Assembly: GCA_017437785.1 (NCBI GenBank)
Contig: JAFRXH010000072.1
Span: forward strand, 1-64,000
DNA length: 64,000 bases
Source: Lachnospiraceae bacterium
GTDB lineage: Bacteria; Bacillota; Clostridia; Lachnospirales; Lachnospiraceae
Direction of reading: 5' to 3'
Part shown: positions 53,506 to 60,592 of the stretch, in pieces
How the letters are laid out: each line of letters opens with the position of its first letter
Position numbering within the stretch: the first letter of the stretch is position 1
Made by a program: the position numbers and the translations under genes
Notes under the pieces: model-generated
Database searches by the model: none
The model's input: the letters and a program-made list of their open reading frames with translations, nothing else
What the model was told of the DNA's origin: nothing

Positions 53506-55648
53506 GAAAGGTAATGCTTTATTTCATAAAGGGGCATATATGGATGCACTGCGAAGGCTGGCTTTTCCGGCTGCAGCCATCACCGTATTGCTGGCATTGA
53601 TTGAAATCGTATATGTCGTCGATGTAGATAGAAAAGCTGTAAAACTTGGGGAAAGCGTATTGGAATCCTATTATCAGACTGTTGTCCGTATGTCCTGGCC
53701 GATGCTTTCTATATTCCTGGTGGTTTCACCGCTTATGCTCCTGTTTCTGTTCCGCTATCAGAATAAGCGGACCGGGAGTGACTGTTTTCATTCGTTACCG
53801 GTTACTAAGAGATGTCTGGCGTTCTCCTCTTTTTCGGCGGTACTCACGATAGATACCGGTATTCTTCTTTTGGGAGGGATACTCACTGGAGCATTGGCAC
53901 TGATCCTTCCATATATTCAGTTTGGAAATGATAATCGTTTTTTCTTAACATTTGGTTGTTATCTGGCGGCATCAGTATTCACCACGGCACTTATGCTGCT
54001 GGCACTTTCGCTGAGCGGAACATGGCTTTCGGCTTTGTGCATGTATGCGATCCTTCTGGTAGTACCCAGGCTGATCCTGCTGGTAGGGGAGATATGTGTT
54101 TTTGATAATCTTTCGACTATCCCTCAGGGATTAAAGGGAACGATACTCGACAGGCGTCTGAATGTAGTCACGAGCCTGATTGGAACCCATTTATCTAATT
54201 TCTCATATCCTGCTATAAGGAGTTTTGCAAGCCTGATATATACTCTTATACTTGGGATACTGATCTTCGTTTTGGCTGTTTATCTGCATGGCCGGCGTGC
54301 TTCGGAGGCTGCAGAACATGCAGCGGTGTCGGAGCGTGTGCAGGGGATATTCCGCACGCTGCTTGGCTGCGCAGTATGTCTGATCCCGGTGGCATTAATA
54401 TTGGGAGGCAATTCTGAGTGGAAATCGATAATACTGCTGTTTTTGCTGGCAGTTGCGGTATCTCTGTTATATGAGATCATCCTTACACACAGCTTACATG
54501 ACTGCATTAAGGCTTTACCCGGAATTCTATATATGCTGTTATTCTGCGTCGTATTTGTCACAATCGTATGGTACGGAAAAGGGTTCGCAGAAAAAGATAT
54601 GGTGAATGCCGGCAAAGTACATAGCATATCAATGACATATCAGCCGAACAGGTATTACAGCTTTTCCGATACAGAGGATTATTATTGTTGCGAAATGCGG
54701 GATTATAAGATCATGGACAGGGAAGTTATAGATATTCTCTGTGAGGCGCTTAATAAGGAAGTACGCCGGGAGCCACATCATGAAGAGGCCGAAGGGATAA
54801 GACTTGTTTTTGACGGCGGTGTTTTCTTTAAGGAGCGTTATGTATGGATCGACAGGTCGGAGCTTGACCATGTTCTGACGCTGCTGGGGAAAGACAGCGC
54901 ATATCGTGATATCTTTTTGAAACCGGTAGATAAGGATGATATATCATCCATTATGATATCCGGCAGTAATTATACGGTAGGGAGAGAGAGCGGTGATTTT
55001 GATAAGGCCTATGAGCTTTATTGTGAGGGCGTTAATGAGTATGGAGATCAGAACTTTACGGAACTGGTAAGAGAGATAACCGGCATATTTACGCGCAGGA
55101 TGCAGTCGGCACTTGTAACATTAAAAGACGGAAGGAAACAACTGGTCTCTGTAAATGATCATGAAGCGGACCGGGAACCGGATGCACTTACTGAAGCTGT
55201 TTCGGATTATACGGAATGGGAGAGTGAAAAGGATCTTGCTGAAACCGTATTTCCGGAAGGAGGGCATGAGGGTGAAGTCGCAGAGTCGTATGTAATGGTG
55301 GAGTTCTGTAATATACGCCCCGAATTTACAAAGGGTACGGATCTTGATGAAGCTCAGGCAGCACTCCTTTCATCATCCGTGTGGGCAACCCATATGGATC
55401 TTAAGGCAAATGGCTGGGACCGTTCAAGCCAGAGTGAAACGGATATCCTGTTTGATAAAAAGATAAGGGAGATGACCAAACACATGCATTTTTGGAGTGG
55501 CTGGGAAGTTACCGATACATCTGCTCCTTATATGACGGTTACATATCAGATCGTTTATACTAAGGACGGGGAGCCCACTGCTGTAAAGGATATGGTTACG
55601 GAATACCGCATAGAGGATGATCTAAAGCAATGGCTGACGGGAAATTGA
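53498..55648 (+). CDS. ABC transporter permease, Ytr-type, with large C-terminal domain
   Basis: 716 residues. Two membrane helices near the N-terminus (FPAAAITVLLALIEIVYVV, MLSIFLVVSPLMLLFLF) flank DCFHSLPVTKRCLAFS, a loop motif of Ytr-type permeases. Several more helices run to about residue 370, followed by a ~340-residue extracytoplasmic domain similar in size and place to DUF6449. The ATG at 53498 is chosen because AGGAG lies 9 nt before it; an in-frame ATG at 53489 abuts the site. It overlaps the ATPase gene by 8 nt. Substrate unknown. Confidence 0.83.
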   Translation: MNKKGNALFHKGAYMDALRRLAFPAAAITVLLALIEIVYVVDVDRKAVKLGESVLESYYQTVVRMSWPMLSIFLVVSPLMLLFLFRYQNKRTGSDCFHSLPVTKRCLAFSSFSAVLTIDTGILLLGGILTGALALILPYIQFGNDNRFFLTFGCYLAASVFTTALMLLALSLSGTWLSALCMYAILLVVPRLILLVGEICVFDNLSTIPQGLKGTILDRRLNVVTSLIGTHLSNFSYPAIRSFASLIYTLILGILIFVLAVYLHGRRASEAAEHAAVSERVQGIFRTLLGCAVCLIPVALILGGNSEWKSIILLFLLAVAVSLLYEIILTHSLHDCIKALPGILYMLLFCVVFVTIVWYGKGFAEKDMVNAGKVHSISMTYQPNRYYSFSDTEDYYCCEMRDYKIMDREVIDILCEALNKEVRREPHHEEAEGIRLVFDGGVFFKERYVWIDRSELDHVLTLLGKDSAYRDIFLKPVDKDDISSIMISGSNYTVGRESGDFDKAYELYCEGVNEYGDQNFTELVREITGIFTRRMQSALVTLKDGRKQLVSVNDHEADREPDALTEAVSDYTEWESEKDLAETVFPEGGHEGEVAESYVMVEFCNIRPEFTKGTDLDEAQAALLSSSVWATHMDLKANGWDRSSQSETDILFDKKIREMTKHMHFWSGWEVTDTSAPYMTVTYQIVYTKDGEPTAVKDMVTEYRIEDDLKQWLTGN

Positions 55649-55677
55649 TTTGTTGGCAGCACCCGTTGCAAAAACTA

Positions 55678-55697
55678 CCCGCAATATTTTCTATAAT
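55678..55697 (+). promoter_or_regulatory. possible promoter region before the VanZ gene, duplicated at 60069
   Basis: An 18-bp sequence CCCGCAATATTTTCTATA (55678-55695) runs into a TATAAT (55692-55697). The same 18 bp occurs at 60069-60086. A TTGCAA at 55666-55671 is 20 bp from the -10, too far for a good promoter. The 138-bp gap has no other feature. Confidence 0.4.
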
Positions 55698-55786
55698 ATG
55701 TAAATGCGTATGATGTATGTGAAAAGCTCGGTGCAACAATAAAAAATGATGATGGGAATTATGCAATCCGTTGGAGAAATAATAAA

Positions 55787-57208
55787 ATGAGGATCACAGA
55801 TATTATAAGCCTGGGAATAACATATTTAATACCGGGCCTTATTCTTGCAGTTATAGTTGTATTGGGGTTCGCTGTAGGATATTTTCTGGTATATAAAAAA
55901 ATACTTAAGGGAAAAAGGCGTATTAAGGCCGAAACGGTTGCCGTATGTGTAATGTTGATGGTTTATCTGATGATAGTTATTGGTGCTACCATGCTATCAA
56001 GGCCTTCAGCTGTGTTTGGAACGCAGAAGATACAGATGTTATTTTATTCATACCGTGATGCGTGGGTGAATTGGAAAGCTGCATCCTGGAGAGCTATAAT
56101 ACTAAATTATGTGATGTTTATACCCTTGGGAATTCTTCTGCCGTTGTTGGGGAAGATCTTTCGTAAAGGCTATGTATGTTATCTGGCAGGTTTTTTGTTT
56201 TCTGCTTTTATTGAATTGGTCCAGTTGTGTACGCACAGGGGATTTTTTGAATTTGATGACCTTCTGGGAAACACCGTGGGAACTATGATAGGATATGGTA
56301 TCTTTACATTTGGATCATATGTTTTATCTGGGATTAAAAAAGTAGACAAGAAACCTGCTCTGAAGCATATGATTCTGTGTCAGATACCTGTTATACTCAC
56401 AATATTGCTGTTTTCTATGATCTTTATCCAATATTCTGTAAAGGAATTAGGTAATAATTCATTTGTTGCCGTCAAAAAATATAATATGGACCGGGTTGCG
56501 GTAAAGAACAATATCACCCCGGGAGAGTGTGTGCATTCCATGCCGGTATATCAGGCGAAGGTTTTGTCTGTAAAGGAGGCTGAAGCGAAAGGCAGAGAGG
56601 TAATGAATTCATTTGGCCTTAATGTCGACGAGAGCAGGACTATTGTATATGATGAAACACTGGTTATGTATTCTACGGGTGACGGTGGCAACAGTATATG
56701 GATAGATTATCTTGGAGGAAAGTATACGCTGACATTTCCCGGAGTTTTTTTTACGGAGGATGGAAAGGAATCCCGGCTGCTTATCGGTGCATCCGAGGAA
56801 GAGGTACGAAATGCAGTACCCCTTATGATACCTGCGGATGCTTTTTTTACAGAGCAGGAGAATGGTATGTATGAATTTACTGTGGGTTTACATGAGTTGG
56901 GTGAAGATATACAGAGTGGGACTCTTAGGTGTAATCTGTATCATGATGTAGGAGTAGGAAGAATAGAGAACAGGATACTTGATCTGAACAGATATAAGGA
57001 TTTTGAGACTTATGATATCAATGAGGCTCTAGAACAGATATATGCCGGCAGATGGTCATATTATAAGGACATATCTGAGATGACCATTGAATCATACAGG
57101 ATAGATTATTCGCTGGATTCGAAAGGCTTTTATCAACCGGATTATGTGTTTTCGTGTATACTTGATGGAGTGCAGGAAGAGATACATATACCGGCGATAA
57201 AACCCTGA
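55787..57208 (+). CDS. VanZ-family membrane protein with extra C-terminal domain
   Basis: 473 residues. The N-terminal ~195 residues form the VanZ domain: about five helices with the conserved LNYVMFIPLGILLPLL and FIELVQLCTHRGFFEFDDLLGNTVGTMIGYGIF. A further helix (about 200-220) leads to a ~250-residue soluble domain I do not recognise (SIWIDYLGGKYTLTFPGVFF). VanZ proteins are associated with low-level teicoplanin resistance and cell-envelope functions. Its place after the Ytr-type transporter fits an envelope-stress locus. GGAGA is 9 nt before the ATG. Confidence 0.83.
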   Translation: MRITDIISLGITYLIPGLILAVIVVLGFAVGYFLVYKKILKGKRRIKAETVAVCVMLMVYLMIVIGATMLSRPSAVFGTQKIQMLFYSYRDAWVNWKAASWRAIILNYVMFIPLGILLPLLGKIFRKGYVCYLAGFLFSAFIELVQLCTHRGFFEFDDLLGNTVGTMIGYGIFTFGSYVLSGIKKVDKKPALKHMILCQIPVILTILLFSMIFIQYSVKELGNNSFVAVKKYNMDRVAVKNNITPGECVHSMPVYQAKVLSVKEAEAKGREVMNSFGLNVDESRTIVYDETLVMYSTGDGGNSIWIDYLGGKYTLTFPGVFFTEDGKESRLLIGASEEEVRNAVPLMIPADAFFTEQENGMYEFTVGLHELGEDIQSGTLRCNLYHDVGVGRIENRILDLNRYKDFETYDINEALEQIYAGRWSYYKDISEMTIESYRIDYSLDSKGFYQPDYVFSCILDGVQEEIHIPAIKP

Positions 57209-57229
57209 AGGGGCAAAAGAGAAGAATAA

Positions 57230-57397
57230 TTGATCCGGGAAGCCAGAAAAGTAAAGAAATATACACAGAGTGAGTTGGGCAATCTTATCGGAGTCACGAA
57301 CAAAGCTGTGTCCCGATGGGAGAATGGTGAGAGTTTCCCTGATATTGGAGTAGTGGACAATACAACGTATGTATGTTATAATTACGATACGGATTAA
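57230..57397 (+). pseudogene. truncated XRE helix-turn-helix gene fragment
   Basis: A 55-codon frame without a good start reads LIREARKVKKYTQSELGNL and then VTNKAVSRWENGESFPDIGVVDN. This is the HTH of an XRE regulator missing its first ~10 residues and everything after the DNA-binding domain. The sequence after VVDN belongs to the promoter of the next gene. A 21-bp stretch at its left edge (57231-57251) is identical to 63880-63900, where the matching N-terminus is found. Confidence 0.75.
57354..57382 (+). promoter_or_regulatory. promoter of the BrnT-BrnA fusion gene
   Basis: TGGACA (57354-57359), 17 bp, then an extended -10 TGtTATAAT with the hexamer at 57377-57382. It overlaps the end of the HTH fragment, marking the junction of two foreign pieces. 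Confidence 0.72.
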
Positions 57398-57408
57398 AGG
57401 AGATAATT

Positions 57409-57699
57409 GTGTTACTGTTTGATTGGGATGAGAATAAAAATAGGATTAATAAACAGAAGCATATGTTAAAGGAATATGATGTTGAAAAACTTAATCCCCG
57501 GAAGAATCCATATGCCAAAGAGCTAAAGAAACAGGTAACTATAAAGATTGCGCCTAATGTTATAGAATATTTTAAGGAGCAGGCTATGGAAACGGGGATA
57601 CCATATCAGACCCTGATCAATCTGTACTTGGTAGATTGTGTTAATGAGAAAAAGAAACTGGATATGCACTGGCGGTCATCGATTCCTGTAGAAGACTGA
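57409..57699 (+). CDS. BrnA-type antitoxin fused to a truncated BrnT toxin start
   Basis: 96 residues. The first 18 (MLLFDWDENKNRINKQKH) match the N-terminus of BrnT toxins, which normally run ~90 residues. Directly after them, in frame, comes MLKEYDVEKLNPRKNPYAK followed by QVTIKIAPNVIEYFKEQAMETGIPYQTLINLYLVD, the ribbon-helix-helix antitoxin BrnA. An internal deletion has therefore removed the RNase part of BrnT and joined the two genes. GTG start with AAGGAG 6 nt upstream; BrnA alone could also start at the ATG at 57463. The promoter and antitoxin look functional, the toxin is lost. Confidence 0.75.
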   Translation: MLLFDWDENKNRINKQKHMLKEYDVEKLNPRKNPYAKELKKQVTIKIAPNVIEYFKEQAMETGIPYQTLINLYLVDCVNEKKKLDMHWRSSIPVED

Positions 57700-57956
57700 A
57701 ATTTTGCTGGACAATTGCCGGATGTGCAGATTGATACTGCGGCACTTATAGAATATGCTCAAAAAGTATTTTCAAGGGCTTTCAGCATTTAACAATTTGC
57801 AAAAAATGGCAGAAATTGGCAAATTTTGCCCACGGCGAGCCCATTTTTGCCCACGAGTCATAATATTATAAACATAGCAGAGAAAACCTATTATCAGAAG
57901 GAGAAAATGACGCGGGTGATGGATGTCACCCGCTTTAATATATTTATAATCTTATG
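57700..57956. other. gene-free gap with decayed sequence
   Basis: No intact gene. A frame at 57706-57792 encodes AGQLPDVQIDTAALIEYAQK then VFSRAFSI and stops, and looks like the tail of a lost gene. A direct repeat TTTTGCCCACG occurs near 57824 and 57845. The hairpin at 57912-57933 closes the gap. Confidence 0.35.
57912..57933. terminator. hairpin between convergent genes
   Basis: GCGGGTGA (57912-57919) with TCACCCGC (57926-57933), followed on the + strand by TTTAATAT. It has the same arms as the terminator at 49191-49219 and lies 24 bp beyond the end of the minus-strand ATPase gene. Confidence 0.55.
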
Positions 57957-59243
57957 TTAATCTTTTAGACATCCGATCGGGATTACAAATACGCCGTCTT
58001 CGCGTTTGTATCCGTATGGAGTACCGGTGAGGATTATCTTTAGATCCGGTAAACGGAGAGGAGCTTGCACCTCCTGAGCGTTATACTTCATTATCAATTC
58101 TTCTATTTCATTAAGATGCGACGCCCCATATTCTATTTCGTTACTTCCCAGTTTGACTTCAATCAATGCATATCTGCCATCCCTTAAATGAAGTACGATA
58201 TCTGCTTCCAAACCATATCTGTCATGGTAATATGATACATTACCGCCTAGCGCAGATGAATATACCCGCAAATCTCTTATGCATAATGTCTCGAAGATAA
58301 ATCCAAAAGCTTTTAGGTCTGTATTAAAGTATTCCGGAGAAACACCAAGAGCAGCCACAGCAATTGATGGATCTACGAATTCTTTTTTATCTGACGATTG
58401 AATTGCTGTTTTGGACCGGATCGATGGGCACCAGGCTTCAACATCCTTGATCACATATAGTTTTCGAAGAGTTTTTAAATAATCGTAAAACGTTGTGTCA
58501 CTCATCGGGAAGTTTGCATTAATGTCTTTGAGGATTGTTTTATTACTGGCAAAAGTTGAAATATTTCTTGCATATGATCTTAACAAAAGGCGGGTTCCCT
58601 GTTCATCTCTTTTTACTTTGTCGACATTGCAGATGTCATCTCTACAGAGACTATCAAAATAACTATTAGCTATCATTAATTTGGCCTTATCAGTTTTCTT
58701 GTTTATGACGGAAGGCCATCCACCACGACACGCTGCCAGGATCAGGTTATCAATAGTAAGATTGGAGATACACTCGTCGTTTGGTAGTTCTTTATCCCTG
58801 AATAATGCAGATAAGGAGATTGTACCGTTGGATTCACCTGATTCGTAAAGGCTCATAGGATACATCTGCAGAGTGTCAATTCTTCCAGTGCCGGTATGCA
58901 TGATCGAAGGTTTATCAATTGAATTTGAACCGGTAAGGATATACAATCCGGACTCATTTCTTTTATCGACAGAAACCCTTACCGCATCCCATAGATTCGG
59001 TGCTATCTGCCATTCATCGATCAGACGTGGGTTATCGCCGGAAAGCAAATTTGAAGGCTTTATCTGAGCTGTGTGAATATAAGCCTCTCTCATATCCGGA
59101 TCCTGCATTTCTATATAACTTTTTGCGAATTGTTTTGCAGTTGTTGTTTTGCCACACCATTTTGGACCGGTTATATGAACTGCTCCAAAAGCATCAAGTT
59201 TGTCCTGTAATTCGTTGTCACAGACACGTTTAATATAATCCAT
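57957..59243 (-). CDS. AAA ATPase with DUF4143 domain
   Basis: 428 residues. The N-terminal AAA_14-type ATPase shows Walker A (ITGPKWCGKTTTAKQFA), the Walker-B-like PRLIDEWQIAPNLWDAVR, and YILTGSNS. The C-terminal DUF4143 region has a PD-(D/E)xK-like core (GLEADIVLHLRDGRYALIEVKLGS). Members are common solitary genes in Clostridia and Bacteroidetes and their role is unknown. On the minus strand AGGAGG (complement of 59250-59255) lies 6 nt before the ATG at 59243; longer in-frame starts up to 59276 lack a site. It is the only gene on this strand, preceded by a 23-bp repeat array. Confidence 0.9.
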   Translation of the reverse strand: MDYIKRVCDNELQDKLDAFGAVHITGPKWCGKTTTAKQFAKSYIEMQDPDMREAYIHTAQIKPSNLLSGDNPRLIDEWQIAPNLWDAVRVSVDKRNESGLYILTGSNSIDKPSIMHTGTGRIDTLQMYPMSLYESGESNGTISLSALFRDKELPNDECISNLTIDNLILAACRGGWPSVINKKTDKAKLMIANSYFDSLCRDDICNVDKVKRDEQGTRLLLRSYARNISTFASNKTILKDINANFPMSDTTFYDYLKTLRKLYVIKDVEAWCPSIRSKTAIQSSDKKEFVDPSIAVAALGVSPEYFNTDLKAFGFIFETLCIRDLRVYSSALGGNVSYYHDRYGLEADIVLHLRDGRYALIEVKLGSNEIEYGASHLNEIEELIMKYNAQEVQAPLRLPDLKIILTGTPYGYKREDGVFVIPIGCLKD

Positions 59244-59281
59244 TACCATCCTCCTAATCTGCACCATGTTAAACAATCTAT

Positions 59282-59309
59282 ATTATACATATTTTTCGGG
59301 CACTTGCAA
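59282..59309 (-). promoter_or_regulatory. promoter of the AAA/DUF4143 gene
   Basis: On the minus strand: TTGCAA (complement of 59304-59309), 16 bp, TATAAT (complement of 59282-59287). The start point would be about 30 nt before the ATG. Confidence 0.7.
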
Positions 59310-59314
59310 GGGGT

Positions 59315-59406
59315 GACGAATAGATTTGTGGTATTTCGACGAATAGATTTGTGGCATTTTGGCGAATAGATTTGTGGTGTTTTGACGGACATATTTGTGG
59401 TTGGCT
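59315..59406. repeat. four 23-bp tandem repeats upstream of the AAA/DUF4143 promoter
   Basis: Units start at 59315, 59338, 59361 and 59384, exactly 23 bp apart, with core GACGAATAGATTTGTGG; the fourth unit has diverged. The array ends 6 bp before the -35 of the minus-strand promoter. The period, about two helical turns, would place bound proteins on nearly the same DNA face, like iterons or activator arrays. Spacing and identity are unlike CRISPR. Confidence 0.85.
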
Positions 59407-59930
59407 TGCCGTTAACTTGCAGCGCTATCTGGATGCTATAAGAAATGTGGCAGAGCGAAATGAAGTACAGGCCTGGCAGGATGAGATTTCGGGTTACCCG
59501 GTATACATAGTGGATGGTAAAGAGCAGACTGTTATACCACAAATAGGTGATAAAAATGCTCCACTTGATACCAGGGTTAAAGACGGAGCGGATGATACAG
59601 ATGATGAATACCTTACAGGCGGACATGCGCCTTAGAAAGAAGGAATTATGGCTTTATGATGTGGTTGGCATGGACCCGGCGGACCGTTTTAAAATGCAGC
59701 TGATAGAACATGGTATGGTAGCTGCTGCGGCTATTATTGCAGGTATGATAGCAAGCTTTGCGGTTAGCTTTATCTTTATCAAAAAGCTGATGGTCCTGGA
59801 CTGGAAAGGGCAGGAATTTATATATCGCTGGCCCTGGCATATTGCATTATTGCTGTCAGTCGGGATACTGGGGGCAATGTATATCGTAAACAGGATAGAA
59901 CTAAAAAGAAGTCAGCGGAACGGAAGGTAG
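59407..59930 (+). pseudogene. remnant of an FtsX-type permease, joined to unknown coding debris
   Basis: From about 59600 the sequence encodes NTLQADMRLRKKELWLYDVV, GMDPADRFKMQLIEHGMV and two membrane helices ending in RSQRNGR, clearly the C-terminal ~110 residues of a permease like that at 49414-52095. Before it, a different frame (NLQRYLDAIRNVAERNEVQA, then WQDEISGYPVYIVDGK) looks protein-like but is not recognised and is cut on both sides. The permease tail would need a start at an internal ATG (59547 or later) and is unlikely to function. Confidence 0.75.
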
Positions 59931-59950
59931 TTATTGCATAATAAGAGTTG

Positions 59951-60041
59951 AGATATACTTATCGTATTTGGTACGTTCGTGATTATAGCTGTGGTGAACC
60001 TTATGGAGTGGAAAAGAAGTATGCAGGACGGAAAAAGATAA
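59951..60041 (+). pseudogene. second permease tail fragment
   Basis: About 90 bp nearly identical to 52006-52095, the last 30 codons of the FtsX-type permease, including the stop TAA at 60039-60041. It is frameshifted (a small insertion/deletion near 59975), so it is dead sequence. The 18-bp CCCGCAATATTTTCTATA that precedes the VanZ gene follows at 60069-60086. Confidence 0.8.
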
Positions 60042-60152
60042 GTGTGATTTCACATGCGGTGATATCAGCCCGCAATATTTTCTATAGTATCCCTGTTATA
60101 TAAGTGAATGATGTGCGTGAAGAAAAAAAGATGAAGTCTGTTAAAAAAACTA

Positions 60153-60205
60153 TTGACATGCAAGACTATCGGTGATAGTCTTTGGATAGACTACCGCGGA
60201 TAGTC
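60153..60205 (+). promoter_or_regulatory. blaI/blaR1 promoter with two operators
   Basis: TTGACA (60153-60158) with a weak -10 (TAGTCT, 60176-60181). Two 17-bp dyads follow: GACTATC-ggt-GATAGTC (60164-60180) and GACTAccgcggaTAGTC (60189-60205), 25 bp apart centre to centre. They cover the -10 and start point. This is the usual arrangement for a BlaI/MecI repressor, though the arm sequence differs from the classic TACA/TGTA box. Confidence 0.8.
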
Positions 60206-60229
60206 CGATTACATTTTTGGAGGTTGATC

Positions 60230-60592
60230 ATGGGAGATATACAGCTTGGAGTTATCGAGAGCAGATTTGCAGAGATGATATGGGAGAGGGAGCCTATTAC
60301 AAGCCATGAGCTGGTCAAGCTTACGGCGGAGGAATTCGGATGGGCAAGAACGACTACGCATAACGTGATACGTAAGCTCTGTGCCAAGGGAGTGTTTCAG
60401 AATAACGGAGGTACAGTGACTTCTGTTTTATCCAGAGAACAATTCTATTCGCTGCAGAGTGAACAGTTTGTGAATGATTCCTTTGACGGATCGCTGCCGG
60501 CATTTATTGCCGCATTCACAAAGGGCAGAAAGCTTACACAAAAAGAAGCGGAAGAGATACGCAGGATGATCGATGAAGCGGAGGAAAACTGA
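60230..60592 (+). CDS. BlaI/MecI/CopY-family repressor
   Basis: 120 residues with the winged helix of this family (LGVIESRFAEMIWEREPITSHELVKLTAEEFGWARTTTHNVIRKLCAKGVF) and a C-terminal dimerisation helix region (AFIAAFTKGRKLTQKEAEEIRRMIDEAEEN). It represses by binding paired dyads and is cleaved when a BlaR1 partner signals. GGAGG (60219-60223) lies 6 nt before the ATG. Its stop overlaps the BlaR1 start by 1 nt (TGATG). Confidence 0.92.
   Translation: MGDIQLGVIESRFAEMIWEREPITSHELVKLTAEEFGWARTTTHNVIRKLCAKGVFQNNGGTVTSVLSREQFYSLQSEQFVNDSFDGSLPAFIAAFTKGRKLTQKEAEEIRRMIDEAEEN

Noticed and set aside
59315..59406. 23-bp repeats as a CRISPR array
   Set aside because: No spacers between units and no cas genes in the window.
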